A DNA stretch of 64,000 bases from Alphaproteobacteria bacterium (GTDB taxonomy: Bacteria > Pseudomonadota > Alphaproteobacteria > CAAGCB01 > CAG-977): the NCBI GenBank assembly GCA_900768845.1, contig CAAGEK010000073.1, positions 1 through 64,000 of the forward strand, read 5' to 3'. The stretch's first letter is position 1, and every line of letters begins with the position of its first letter. This document shows positions 49,902 through 59,378 of this stretch, piece by piece. Made by a program: the position numbers and the translations under genes. Under the pieces are notes generated by a model that searched no databases, had not been told where the DNA came from, and saw only the letters and a program-made list of their open reading frames with translations.

Positions 49902-52553
49902 TTACAAATCCTGCAAACGTTTCAAAGCTTCCGAAATTTTCAAAACGGCTTCCTGCGCCTCGGACAAACGCGCTTTCTGCTCTTCGACGACGTTCGCCGG
50001 AGCTTTCGCGACAAAGCCTTCATTGCTCAAACGTCCCGACAAAGACGCGATCTCCTTTTCAAGCTTGGCTTTTTCCTTGTTCAAACGTTCGCTTTCCTTG
50101 GCTTTGTCGATAACGCCGGCCAAAGGCAACAACACCGTCGTCGTTTGGAAAACGCTTTGCGCCGCACCTTTCGCGTCATCCGGCGAAGACGACAGCTCCG
50201 CCTTTTCCAAACGCGCCAAAGTCCGGATTAACAGGTTGTATGCGTCCAGACGCCGCTTTTCCGTTTCCGAAGCATCGCGCAACAGCATCGTGATTTTCGC
50301 CGCGGGAGGGACGTTCATTTCCGAACGCAAAGAACGGACGGCGGAAACCAAATCGACAACCCAATCCAAATCGGCTTCATTGTCGGCGGATTCCAACGCG
50401 CTGTCATCCGGCCACGGCGTCAACATCAGCATTTGAGGCCGCTTGTCGGAAATTTTGCCCCACAGTTCTTCGGTGATGAACGGCATAATCGGATGCAACA
50501 TGATCAGAATCCGATCCAAGACCCAAGCCGCCGTCGCACGCGTTTCCGCTTTGACGGATTCATCGTCGCCATAAAACAGCGGCTTTGCAAATTCCAAATA
50601 CCAATCGCAGAACGTTCCCCAAGTGAACTGATATCCCGCATCGGCCGCTTCGTTGAATTTGTATTCGTCCAAAGCCGTCGTCGTTTTCCGCACGGCCGCC
50701 GCCGCTTTGGAAATAATCCACTTGTTCAGCGGATTTTGAACCGATTTGGGATCGAAACCGTCAACGGGTTTGCATTCGTTCATTTCGCAAAAACGTGCGG
50801 CGTTCCACAGCTTTGTCATAAAGTTGCGGTATCCTTCGACACGGCTTTCGCTCATACACACGTCGCGTCCCTGAGCCGCCATCGCCGCCAGAGTAAAGCG
50901 CAACGCGTCAACGCCGTACTTGTCCGCCAAAATCATCGGATCGACGACGTTGCCTTTCGATTTCGACATTTTGCGGCCTTTTTCGTCGCGAACCAAAGCG
51001 TGAATGTAAACCGTTTCAAACGGGACGTCCTTCATAAAGTACAATCCCAGCATCACCATACGGGCGACCCAGAAGAATATGATGTCGAACCCCGTCACCA
51101 AAACATTTGTCGGGTAATAGCGTTTCAATTCCGCGGTTTCATCCGGCCAACCCAACGTCGAAAACGGCCAGATGCCCGAAGAAAACCACGTGTCGAACAC
51201 ATCGGGGTCTTGAACCAGATCGACGTGTTTTCCATAATGCTTGTCGGCCTCGGCCTGAGCCAGATCAATATTTTCTTCAACAAAGAAATGTCCGTCGGGC
51301 CCGTACCAAACGGGAATCTGATGCCCCCACCACAGCTGACGCGAAACGCACCACGGCTGGATGTTGCGCATCCATTCAAAATACGTTTTTTCCCATGCTT
51401 TCGGGACGAATTTCATCCTGCCGTCTTCAACGACTTTAATCGCTTCAACGGCCAACTTCGGCGCATCGACAAACCATTGGTCGGTCAACCACGGTTCGAT
51501 GACAACGCCCGAACGGTCGCCGTAGGGTATCGTCATCGGATTGTCTTCCTCTTTGACGAACAATCCCAACGCCTTGACGTCTTCCAATACTTTTACACGC
51601 GCATCCGCCGTCGACAGCCCTTGATAGGCTTCGGGAACGTTTTCGTTCAGGTGCGCCGTCGCATCCAATATGTTAATCATCGGCAGGTTATGACGCTTTC
51701 CGACTTCATAGTCGTTAAAGTCGTGAGCCGGCGTTATCTTCACCGCCCCCGTCCCCTTTTCCGGATCGGCGTGTTCGTCGGCGATCACGGGAATGGCACG
51801 GTTGCACACGGGAATGACAACGTTTTTGCCGATTAAATCCTTGTAGCGTTCGTCATCCGCACTGACGGCGACAGCCGTATCGCCGAACAACGTTTCGGGA
51901 CGCGTCGTCGCAATCGTGATAAAGCGGTTTGCATCGTTTTCAACGGGATATTTGAAATACCACATTTTCCCGACGACTTCGCGCTGTTCGACTTCCAGAT
52001 CGGAAATGGCCGTTTGCAGGAACGGATCCCAGTTCACCAAACGTTTTGCACGGTAAACCAAGCCGTCTTTGTACAAAGACACAAATTCCTGACGCACGGC
52101 GCGGCACAAACCTTCGTCCATTGTAAAACGTTCCCGCGGCCAATCCAAAGACGCCCCCAAACGGCGCAACTGGTGCGTGATCTGTCCGCCCGATTTGGCT
52201 TTCCATTCCCAGACTTTCTCAATGAACTTTTCTCTGCCCAGATCGTGACGGGAAACACCGTCTTTTGCCAACAGGCGTTCAACGACCATTTGAGTCGCGA
52301 TGCCGGCGTGATCCGTTCCGGGTTGCCATAAAACGTCTTTGCCTTTCATGCGCTGATAGCGGATCAAAGTATCCTGAATCGTAAAAGTCAGCGCGTGGCC
52401 GATATGTAAATTCCCCGTTACGTTCGGAGGCGGAATCATAATGCAATACGGTTCTTTGTCCGAAGACGGATCGCAAGCGAATGCGCCCGACTTTTCCCAT
52501 TCCTCATAACAAGATGCTTCAACTGCGGCAGGGCTGTAGTTTTTATCCAGCAT
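49902..52553 (-). CDS. valS: Valyl-tRNA synthetase
   Basis: ValRS charges tRNA-Val and edits Thr-tRNA. The 883-aa class I enzyme shows the HIGH motif in GNLHIGHALTFTIQD, the editing domain (TTRPETLFGDTAVAVSADDE, GTGAVKITPAHDFNDYEVG), the KMSKS loop in GRKMSKSKGNVVDP, the anticodon-binding helices (MLHPIMPFITEELWG) and the C-terminal coiled coil (KAKESERLNKEKAKLEKEIA). GGAGG precedes ATG 52553. Its length is normal. Confidence 0.97.
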   Translation of the reverse strand: MLDKNYSPAAVEASCYEEWEKSGAFACDPSSDKEPYCIMIPPPNVTGNLHIGHALTFTIQDTLIRYQRMKGKDVLWQPGTDHAGIATQMVVERLLAKDGVSRHDLGREKFIEKVWEWKAKSGGQITHQLRRLGASLDWPRERFTMDEGLCRAVRQEFVSLYKDGLVYRAKRLVNWDPFLQTAISDLEVEQREVVGKMWYFKYPVENDANRFITIATTRPETLFGDTAVAVSADDERYKDLIGKNVVIPVCNRAIPVIADEHADPEKGTGAVKITPAHDFNDYEVGKRHNLPMINILDATAHLNENVPEAYQGLSTADARVKVLEDVKALGLFVKEEDNPMTIPYGDRSGVVIEPWLTDQWFVDAPKLAVEAIKVVEDGRMKFVPKAWEKTYFEWMRNIQPWCVSRQLWWGHQIPVWYGPDGHFFVEENIDLAQAEADKHYGKHVDLVQDPDVFDTWFSSGIWPFSTLGWPDETAELKRYYPTNVLVTGFDIIFFWVARMVMLGLYFMKDVPFETVYIHALVRDEKGRKMSKSKGNVVDPMILADKYGVDALRFTLAAMAAQGRDVCMSESRVEGYRNFMTKLWNAARFCEMNECKPVDGFDPKSVQNPLNKWIISKAAAAVRKTTTALDEYKFNEAADAGYQFTWGTFCDWYLEFAKPLFYGDDESVKAETRATAAWVLDRILIMLHPIMPFITEELWGKISDKRPQMLMLTPWPDDSALESADNEADLDWVVDLVSAVRSLRSEMNVPPAAKITMLLRDASETEKRRLDAYNLLIRTLARLEKAELSSSPDDAKGAAQSVFQTTTVLLPLAGVIDKAKESERLNKEKAKLEKEIASLSGRLSNEGFVAKAPANVVEEQKARLSEAQEAVLKISEALKRLQDL

Positions 52554-52584
52554 CGCCGTTCCTCCTTTTCACGTTTCCATTCAC

Positions 52585-52620
52585 AAAAAAATCCCCTCAA
52601 GCCCGTTTTCGAGCCTGAGG
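52585..52620 (-). terminator. Terminator of popZ
   Basis: On the minus strand CCTCAGGCTCG-AAAA-CGGGCTTGAGG, then GGATTTTTTTG. It separates popZ from valS. Confidence 0.8.
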
Positions 52621-52639
52621 CGAACACGGGTTTCACAAA

Positions 52640-53425
52640 TTACTTGAAATCGATCCGGTCGACAACGCGTGCAATTTCCTTTTTGACAACGCGTTCCACG
52701 ACGTCGGGCAGGTTTTGATCCAGCCATTCTTTCAACAACGGCTTGAGCATTTCGCGAACGACGTCTTCAATCGTCACCAAAGGCGCGCTGACTGCGGCGT
52801 TTCTGTCCGCCGCGAACACTCTGGTCAGATGATTCAAGGACGCCGTGGCGGCTTCAACCGCAGGAATTGACAAAAGGCCGTCATCATCCGTTCGGACTTT
52901 CCGGCGGATTAAACGGGACATATCCTTCAATCCGTCATCGTCGTCAACATCGTCTTCCCCGTCTTCGACAACGGTTTTGACAACGGGTTCGGGCGTAAAA
53001 TCGTCATCCTCTTCATCAGAAGGGGCGACAGATGAAATTGCAGGCTTGTTTTGTTGGGAATCAATGGGATCAAAGCTGAAAACGTCCGAAGCGTCCCCGT
53101 CTGTTTCCGCAAGAGAAGAAGGATCGCCGGATACGGCCATTTCCTGCGTCAGTTCCATAACCCCCTCTTCCTGTTCCGAAGACGCCGGCGTTTCAGGTAT
53201 TTCAGAGTCGCCCTCCCCGCTTCGTTTTTCAAAAACAGGCAAACCGTCCGCGGGAGCCGCTTTTTCCGAAACATCGGGAATGGAGGAATCGGCCGTCGCC
53301 CTGTCAACGGGAGCGGCGGGAACGGCCGCGCCGGACGTATCGGCGGCATCACTTTCCCCGTCCGCCAAAATATTACGGATGGAGGCCAGAATGTCTTCCA
53401 TTGAAGGTTCGTTTTGTTCAGTCAT
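52640..53425 (-). CDS. popZ: Cell-pole organising protein PopZ (DUF2497)
   Basis: PopZ forms a polymeric polar scaffold that anchors the chromosome origin and cell-cycle kinases in alphaproteobacteria. The 261-aa protein has the conserved N-terminal helix NEPSMEDILASIRNILAD, a long acidic, Pro/Ser-rich disordered middle (residues about 30-190), and the conserved C-terminal oligomerisation helices EDVVREMLKPLLKEWLDQNL and PDVVERVVKKEIARVVDRID. ATG 53425 is chosen because the family starts with MTEQ-like sequence; the upstream frame is an artefact. Gene order popZ-valS is conserved in this class. Confidence 0.9.
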   Translation of the reverse strand: MTEQNEPSMEDILASIRNILADGESDAADTSGAAVPAAPVDRATADSSIPDVSEKAAPADGLPVFEKRSGEGDSEIPETPASSEQEEGVMELTQEMAVSGDPSSLAETDGDASDVFSFDPIDSQQNKPAISSVAPSDEEDDDFTPEPVVKTVVEDGEDDVDDDDGLKDMSRLIRRKVRTDDDGLLSIPAVEAATASLNHLTRVFAADRNAAVSAPLVTIEDVVREMLKPLLKEWLDQNLPDVVERVVKKEIARVVDRIDFK

Positions 53426-53540
53426 CGTCTGTTCCAAAATACATAAATCTTTATTTAATATATCATTAGAATCAAAAGGGGCAAGATGAGATTCACCCCT
53501 TGCCCCCAAAAAGTATGTTTTTTTATCCGCAAAAAAGCGA

Positions 53541-55064
53541 TTACAATGTTTTTATCCGCTCTGCGGAAACGGTTCCGGAAGTGTCCTTTGCGCCGTTGTC
53601 CGGCTCAGCGGTTCGGGCGTCCGTCCCGTTTGCGGCGTTCGCACCGTCATTTCCCGATTTTCCGGCGGCTCCGGCATTTTCGGCGTTTTGAGCGGCCGTT
53701 TCGTCCTTATTGACCTTTTCAACCGTTTTTTTGGCTCCGCGCTGGTAACGCGACAAATCCAACCCCAACCCCGACGGCGACATCATCCCCATCGAAGCCA
53801 GCAATTGATACGCCGCGACGACTTGATTCCTTTTCGCCGTAACGACGCTGACACGCGCATCCAGCAATTCCTGTTCGGAATCCAAAACGTCCAAAACCGT
53901 ACGCGTTCCGGCCTGTTCTTCTTTTTTAACGCCGTCCAACGCCAATTCGGAGGCTCTGACACGTTCTTCCAAAGACTTCAGGGACGCGACGGAAGACTGA
54001 TACGATTCCCAAGCCCGCGTCGCCGCCTGAGCCACGCTCCGGCGGGCGGCGTCGACGTTGATTCTGGCCTGCCCCGCCAAATGTTTGCTTTCGCGGACTT
54101 TGGAAGAAACATTGCCGGCAGTGTACAGCGGAATATTCATGACCAGCTGGACGTCCGAAGCATCCACCCGCCCGTTCCAAAACGCTCCGTCAACCGACGT
54201 TTTAGCTTTGTTATGAAAAAACGTGCCTTGTAAATTCAACGTCGGATAATGACCGGATTTTGCAACGTCGATCGAACTCAGCGCGCTTTTCGCCGCCATT
54301 TCCGCCGCTTTGAGCTGGGGATTGCGTTTTTCGGCGATTTCCAACGCTTCGGCCAATGTTTGAGGCAGCTTCGATTCAGGCACGGCGGGTTCGTAAATTT
54401 TTTCGGGCATTTTGCCGATGACCTGACGGTACGTCGCATAAGAAATCTTCAACGCCCCTTCCGCTTCGATTCGCGAGGCCGACGCACCGGCGAGTCTGGC
54501 TTCCGATTGCGCCACGTCCGTTTTCGTCAACTCGCCCACGCGGAAACGGTCACGCGTGTATTCCAGCTGGCGTTTCAAAACGGCTTCGTTGTTCTGATTC
54601 AGCTTCACGACGGCCAAATCGCGGATGACGTTTGTATAAGCCGACACCGCGTCGACCAAAACATTTTGCTCCGTCGCTTTCAGGTTTGCCTGCTCCGCCG
54701 CGAACCCCGCTTCGGCGACCTTGACCGACGAAGAGGTTTCAAAGCCCGAAAACAAAGGCTGAACCGCACGAATCCCCACATTATACGGGTCGTCTTCGCT
54801 TTCCGTGAAAGACGGGCGGTAACGGGCGCGATCATAGCTGTACCCGTAAGCGGCTTCACCCGCGATGGTCGGTTTGTACCCCGAACGGCTTTGCGCGATT
54901 TTTTCGTAAACGGAACGCAAATAAGCCCGCTTGGCCAGAACATCGGGATTCGCCACATAGGTATAAGCCAGTGCCTCTTCCAACGTTTCCGCCCGAGCGA
55001 AGCCGCCCGACAAAATCATTACGGACAAAGAAACTCCCGATAACACCGTTTTCAAATTCAGCAT
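53541..55064 (-). CDS. tolC: TolC-family outer-membrane efflux channel
   Basis: TolC trimers form the outer-membrane duct of tripartite efflux pumps and type I secretion. The 507-aa protein has a signal peptide (LSGVSLSVMILSGGFARA) and the duplicated OEP repeats: LEEALAYTYVANPDVLAKRA...GYKPTIAGEAAYGYSYDRAR and LAEALEIAEKRNPQLKAAEM...GHYPTLNLQGTFFHNK. The last 60 residues form a low-complexity Ala/Asn/Gly/Asp tail (AENAGAAGKSGNDGANAANG) beyond the usual family end. AGGAAAGGGG precedes the ATG. The Pcm-like gene lies directly upstream on the same strand. Confidence 0.93.
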   Translation of the reverse strand: MLNLKTVLSGVSLSVMILSGGFARAETLEEALAYTYVANPDVLAKRAYLRSVYEKIAQSRSGYKPTIAGEAAYGYSYDRARYRPSFTESEDDPYNVGIRAVQPLFSGFETSSSVKVAEAGFAAEQANLKATEQNVLVDAVSAYTNVIRDLAVVKLNQNNEAVLKRQLEYTRDRFRVGELTKTDVAQSEARLAGASASRIEAEGALKISYATYRQVIGKMPEKIYEPAVPESKLPQTLAEALEIAEKRNPQLKAAEMAAKSALSSIDVAKSGHYPTLNLQGTFFHNKAKTSVDGAFWNGRVDASDVQLVMNIPLYTAGNVSSKVRESKHLAGQARINVDAARRSVAQAATRAWESYQSSVASLKSLEERVRASELALDGVKKEEQAGTRTVLDVLDSEQELLDARVSVVTAKRNQVVAAYQLLASMGMMSPSGLGLDLSRYQRGAKKTVEKVNKDETAAQNAENAGAAGKSGNDGANAANGTDARTAEPDNGAKDTSGTVSAERIKTL

Positions 55065-55171
55065 CGAAACCCCTTTCCTGTATGAATACCCGAAACCGTC
55101 GCGTATTTATTCACAGATATAAAAACTATTCCCTTTTACAGTCAAACGCGTTTCAATATCAACAAATAAGT

Positions 55172-55861
55172 TTACGAAACGTCTTCAAAAACGAATTTTT
55201 TATACTCGGGAAGCCGGAGATCTTCACTGAGTGTGAAATCAAATTCCGAAACGAAAGAAAGGACGCCGTTCGTTTTTGTGATTTTTTTCGCTCTGGCCGC
55301 ACTTGATCCCGCTTTGGCTTCGACATACACCATCCGGCCGCCTTCCGCCAGCTGGGAAATCAGCGTTTCATAAGGGCGAAGCACGATGCCGCCGATGAAA
55401 ATCACGTCGAACGGAGCCTGCGACGGGAAACCCGACTCCGCGGGCATATTCAAAACGGCGGCGTTGTCCGTTTCCAAACGCACCAATACGTCCTGCGCCG
55501 TTTCACACAAAGACGCATCCTGTTCCAAAGCGATGACGGCTCTTGCCGTTTTCGCCAGCAAAGCCGCCGTATATCCCGTCCCCGCCCGAACGTTCAAAAC
55601 GACGTCCCGCTCTTTCAAATCCGCGCATTGCAACAGCAACGCCTCGATCAGAGGTTCAAACAAAAACAGCCCTTCGCGAATGACGACGGGTTCGTCGGCA
55701 TAAGACAACCCCTGAAGACGTTCGGGCAGAAACAATTCCCGCGGAACACTGCCCATCGCGTCCAAAATCCCGCTTTTCAAAACGCGATTCGGAATCAATT
55801 GCCCCAGAACCATATTTTTTCTGGCGGTTTCAAAATCGGAAAACGGCTGGACGTTCGGCAT
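55172..55861 (-). CDS. Protein-L-isoaspartate O-methyltransferase-like protein
   Basis: The 229-aa protein has the Pcm layout: RKNMVLGQLIPNRVLKSGIL (R-x-x-M-V...Q-I-x), DAMGSVPRELFLPERLQGLSYADEPV, and the SAM-binding region RDVVLNVRAGTGYTAALLAK (G-x-G-T-G-Y). FDVIFIGGIV replaces the catalytic-region D-x-I-x-x-x-A. Several substrate residues differ from true repair enzymes, in line with the alphaproteobacterial Pcm-like group found next to tolC, whose role is not isoaspartate repair for certain. ATG 55861 has AGGGGAAACC upstream. Confidence 0.8.
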   Translation of the reverse strand: MPNVQPFSDFETARKNMVLGQLIPNRVLKSGILDAMGSVPRELFLPERLQGLSYADEPVVIREGLFLFEPLIEALLLQCADLKERDVVLNVRAGTGYTAALLAKTARAVIALEQDASLCETAQDVLVRLETDNAAVLNMPAESGFPSQAPFDVIFIGGIVLRPYETLISQLAEGGRMVYVEAKAGSSAARAKKITKTNGVLSFVSEFDFTLSEDLRLPEYKKFVFEDVS

Positions 55862-55952
55862 GGTTTCCCCCTGAAAAATATCGGATTTCAACGATTATAC
55901 AGACCGTTTGAACCGGAATAAAGACGAAGTGCAAATTTTTTTCATTTTTTTA

Positions 55953-55981
55953 TTGACGGCGAAAAAAATCGTATGTATAAA
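55953..55981 (+). promoter_or_regulatory. tRNA operon promoter
   Basis: TTGACG (55953-55958), a 17-base spacer, TATAAA (55976-55981), about 40 bases before tRNA-Cys. A GC-rich segment follows the -10, as in stringently controlled promoters. Confidence 0.7.
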
Positions 55982-56020
55982 CATCTTGTCTTGAGCGGGA
56001 TCGCTTGAGAGAACGGCTGA

Positions 56021-56094
56021 GGCCGAGTGGCAGAGTGGTTATGCAGAGGACTGCAAATCCTTCTATATCGGTTCGATTCCGGTCTCGGCCTCCA
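56021..56094 (+). tRNA. tRNA-Cys (GCA)
   Basis: Acceptor GGCCGAG/CTCGGCC, anticodon stem GAGGA/TCCTT around CTGCAAA (anticodon GCA), T arm ATCGG-TTCGATT-CCGGT and an encoded CCA end. The D arm is normal. Confidence 0.96.
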
Positions 56095-56102
56095 ACGTTC
56101 AT

Positions 56103-56177
56103 TCCGGAGTAGCTCAGCGGTAGAGCAATCGGCTGTTAACCGATCGGCCGGGGGTTCGAATCCCTCCTCCGGAGCCA
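56103..56177 (+). tRNA. tRNA-Asn (GTT)
   Basis: Acceptor TCCGGAG/CTCCGGA, anticodon stem ATCGG/CCGAT around CTGTTAA (anticodon GTT), T loop TTCGAAT and an encoded GCCA end. Eight bases separate it from tRNA-Cys, so both come from one precursor. Confidence 0.96.
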
Positions 56178-56180
56178 TTT

Positions 56181-56210
56181 AAAAAGACCTGATATATATC
56201 AGGTCTTTTT
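56181..56210 (+). terminator. Terminator of the tRNA operon
   Basis: AAAAAGACCTGATA (56181-56194) pairs with TATCAGGTCTTTTT (56197-56210), followed by TTATTG. Confidence 0.9.
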
Positions 56211-56249
56211 TATTGCAAAAAACAATCCGTTTCACGGGACTGGAACGTC

Positions 56250-56726
56250 ATGCAAAAAACAAACGCCCTTCGATTGCTGGATCAGGCGAAAATCAACTAT
56301 CAGGCTTTTGAATACGACATTTCCGATTCAAAAATAGACGCCCTGTCCGTCGCACGGAAAATAGGACGTTCTCCCGACGAGATTTTCAAAACGCTGGTGA
56401 CGGTATCGTCATCCAAGGAACATTTCGTCTTTGTCATCCCCGCGTCGCTCGAATTGGATTTAAAGGCGGCGGCAATCGCGGCGAAACAGAAACGCATTGA
56501 AATGTTGCCGTCCAAAGAATTGTTGGGACTGACGGGATACGTTCACGGGGGATGCTCTCCCGTCGGGATGAAAAAAGCATTCCCCGTTTTTATCGACGAA
56601 ACGGCGGTTCTGTTTGATGCGATTTTTATCAGCGGCGGGAAAATCGGCCTGAACATAGCCGTTTCCCCCGACGACCTGTCCCGTTTCCTGAATGCGCCGT
56701 TCGCCGCCCTGACAAAAAATCAATAA
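56250..56726 (+). CDS. ybaK: Cys-tRNA(Pro)/Cys-tRNA(Cys) deacylase YbaK
   Basis: YbaK hydrolyses cysteine mischarged on tRNA-Pro. The 158-aa single-domain protein has ARKIGRSPDEIFKTLVTVSS, the catalytic-Lys region (DLKAAAIAAKQKRIEMLPSK) and GYVHGGCSPVGMKKAFPVFI, all typical of the YbaK/EbsC subgroup rather than the ProX or INS editing domain. It follows the tRNA-Cys/tRNA-Asn operon and may be reached by read-through, but the terminator between them argues for a separate promoter. It overlaps the end of the convergent DsbD-like gene by seven bases. Confidence 0.92.
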   Translation: MQKTNALRLLDQAKINYQAFEYDISDSKIDALSVARKIGRSPDEIFKTLVTVSSSKEHFVFVIPASLELDLKAAAIAAKQKRIEMLPSKELLGLTGYVHGGCSPVGMKKAFPVFIDETAVLFDAIFISGGKIGLNIAVSPDDLSRFLNAPFAALTKNQ

Positions 56727-59281
56727 GGGGAGAAACGGAACATTTCCGATGCAACGATGCCGGCCGTAATCGGACGCAATATGCTCGGCAACAACATCCC
56801 TTGAGGCGCGGACGGTCCGAAAATCAAATTCATCGGCAAAGAATACGTCCCCGAATTCGCCAACAATTCTTTCAGATAGGGCGTATCGTATGAAGCCGTC
56901 ATAATGATCAGCTTTCCTTCGCGGATGACCAAATCCCCGCCATGCCACAACATCATCAGTTTGTTGTACTGACACGCCAGACACGCTTCTTCGGACACAT
57001 TGACGAACACGGCCTTTCCGTCCTTGACGGCGTCTTCCAACACTTTTGCGTCAAACGGAGCGGCAGCGTACCCCGTAAAGCTCAGTTCGTTCGGGCGGAA
57101 CGGGACGAATACCAACGCGACAAGCGTCAATCCCAAAGCCAGACGTTTTTTAATTTTTTCCGTCTTTCCGATTTTTGCGAAGACATACCAAACAACGCAT
57201 ATCGCCGCAGGAACGCCCAAAAACACCCACCGGCCGCTTTCGGAACCGACGATAATCCACAACAAAAACGCATGGACATACGCCTGAAGGAACAACAGCG
57301 GCGATAAAAGGCGAATTTTGCGAACCGGCAACTCCGCCGCACGCAGGAAACAGGGCAAAACCGCCAAAAACGGCAGGGCAAGACCCAAAGCGAAACATAC
57401 GCCGTAAATCACGGGGTTGGGTTTTACCAAATCATACAAATTGAAATACATTCCCAGCATCGGGGAAAACAGCGACAGCACGCCGGCGGAAAACGCCACA
57501 AGGAATCCCGCCCGTTCACGGGGCGTTTCGATTTCGGCTTTGACAAAAAGCTTTGAAAAACGCGCCGTCCGTTCTTCGACTTTTTTATCATCGAACAATT
57601 CCTTCATCCACGCGGGCGCGGTCAGAAACACGGCCGTCAGGAACACGTTGAAAAGCGGCGATCCCAGCTGACGCCCCCAAACGAATTTCAATGACGGGCA
57701 CAAAACGAACACGATGAACAGTCCGGCACTCAACAAAACCAGAAACAGCAACAATCCGCGCAACAGACCGCGTGCGAACAACAATGTTTTTTCGGGCGAT
57801 TTATTCCTGATGAACAGCATCTGGTACAAAAACAGGCTGAGCATCATATAAAACGGCGTCATAAAGTTGAACAAGATCCCCGTGAAAAAGGATTTGACCA
57901 TTCGCATCAACGACGTTACGTCTTCGTCCGGATTGAATGCGTCACGGACGGACAATTTCAGCGGAAAAGCCGAAGCCCTGTTCAAATTGAAAGTCGTCAA
58001 AACCAAATCCGCCTGTCCGATTTCCCGCAAACGTTCGGGATTTAAGACTTTCGACCGGAACAGCGCATAACCGTCGTTCCCGACATAGAACGGTTTTTCA
58101 AATTTCAACCCGCTCGTATTCGCGATATGCAACGCCGGAATATCCAAATTCGCGACGGGGATTTTAAATTTTGCGAAAAGATAGACGTTCCCGTCCGTTC
58201 CTTCTTTGAACCCCGCGCTGTTCAATTCCAATCCGGACAGTCCGGCGGAAGGGACGTTCAACAAAGCCTCTCTCAGCGACGGACACACGGGCGTTTCCAA
58301 AAACGGATCGGCCGTAAAGGAATATTTCAAAGGAGCGGTCGTTTCCGTGCGGCACTCTCCGCCTTCTTCGCAAACGTCCATCGTTACGGACAACGACAAA
58401 TCCGCCGCTTCGCCCGCCTTATTGAATTCGACCTGAAACGGGAACAGGATTTTGCCGGCATAACCGTACGCCCTGTTTCCTTTGACGTTGAAAATCGAAG
58501 TCAGCGGATATTCCAACGGCAGGATTTTCAAATTCGTCGACGTTTCGCCCGCCAAAGAAACGGGAATGAAGGGTTGTCCTTCGACCTGACGCAAGATCCG
58601 GTATCCCGGCGACATCAGGGCGATTAACGCCATCGTCACTTTTTTGCCGTCTTTGCGGTAGAGTTTGTCTTCCGACAGATTCGCGCACGCGGCCAACCTG
58701 AATTGGCCGTAAGGAGTCGTATAAATTTCGGAATAAAACCTGTCGTCGTCGAATTCTTTGAGAAAATCGTCAAGACTGTGTTCGTTGAACACCAAATAAC
58801 GGATGTTTTTCCATGTCCCCTTGTCGTCCGGATCAATCATGTATTCGGTTTTCCCCGGATATTTTTTCAAAATCCCCTGATTGATTTCGTCAACCGTCCG
58901 GTAATAGCCGGCTTCCCAAGATTTCAACTTTCCTTTCAAATCGGAAAACAGGGAAACCAATCCGCCTTCGTCGTCCAAACGCATCAATTCTTGAATGATT
59001 GCCCCGTCCGTGACGTTCCGTTTTTTGTTTTCGACGTAGAAATTCCACAAAAAACTCATCTTTTCCGAAAAAGAAAGCTTTTTATATTCCGTCATTTCCT
59101 TTTCGGTCAGCGGCCTCGGCGCGACATAAGGGGTGATCGGCGTCACCTCCGCGGAAACCGCCTTCGATTCGGCGGGCTTGCCTTCCTGTTGTTTTTGTAC
59201 GGCGCAGAACGCCTCTCCCGACAAGGCGAACAAGCACAAAATCCCTAAAAAAAACGCTTTTAAACAAGGAATCTTTTTCAT
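56720..59281 (-). CDS. DsbD/ScsB-like membrane protein lacking core cysteines
   Basis: The 853-aa protein has a signal peptide, a large periplasmic region (about 30-450) with an immunoglobulin-like DsbD-alpha-type part, a polytopic membrane domain (about 465-735) and a periplasmic thioredoxin-like domain at the end (GKAVFVNVSEEACLACQYNK, C-x-x-C). In DsbD the membrane domain moves electrons through two cysteines in N-L-M-P-C-V and T-P-C-T-G-P. Here the matching places read FNFMTPFYMMLS and LSLFSPMLGMYF, with no Cys. The C-terminal domain ends with ILRPITAGIVASEMFRFSPY. Electron transfer across the membrane therefore seems lost or rerouted. The insertion of about 150 residues at the N-terminus is unlike E. 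coli DsbD. Confidence 0.7.
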   Translation of the reverse strand: MKKIPCLKAFFLGILCLFALSGEAFCAVQKQQEGKPAESKAVSAEVTPITPYVAPRPLTEKEMTEYKKLSFSEKMSFLWNFYVENKKRNVTDGAIIQELMRLDDEGGLVSLFSDLKGKLKSWEAGYYRTVDEINQGILKKYPGKTEYMIDPDDKGTWKNIRYLVFNEHSLDDFLKEFDDDRFYSEIYTTPYGQFRLAACANLSEDKLYRKDGKKVTMALIALMSPGYRILRQVEGQPFIPVSLAGETSTNLKILPLEYPLTSIFNVKGNRAYGYAGKILFPFQVEFNKAGEAADLSLSVTMDVCEEGGECRTETTAPLKYSFTADPFLETPVCPSLREALLNVPSAGLSGLELNSAGFKEGTDGNVYLFAKFKIPVANLDIPALHIANTSGLKFEKPFYVGNDGYALFRSKVLNPERLREIGQADLVLTTFNLNRASAFPLKLSVRDAFNPDEDVTSLMRMVKSFFTGILFNFMTPFYMMLSLFLYQMLFIRNKSPEKTLLFARGLLRGLLLFLVLLSAGLFIVFVLCPSLKFVWGRQLGSPLFNVFLTAVFLTAPAWMKELFDDKKVEERTARFSKLFVKAEIETPRERAGFLVAFSAGVLSLFSPMLGMYFNLYDLVKPNPVIYGVCFALGLALPFLAVLPCFLRAAELPVRKIRLLSPLLFLQAYVHAFLLWIIVGSESGRWVFLGVPAAICVVWYVFAKIGKTEKIKKRLALGLTLVALVFVPFRPNELSFTGYAAAPFDAKVLEDAVKDGKAVFVNVSEEACLACQYNKLMMLWHGGDLVIREGKLIIMTASYDTPYLKELLANSGTYSLPMNLIFGPSAPQGMLLPSILRPITAGIVASEMFRFSPY

Positions 59282-59378
59282 TTTCAGTTTCCTTTAATTT
59301 TTTATGTTTTATTGTAGCTAAAGAGGATACCATATAAATCGCGTTTTGGCTTTAAAATAAATAGTAGCAGGTGGGGAA

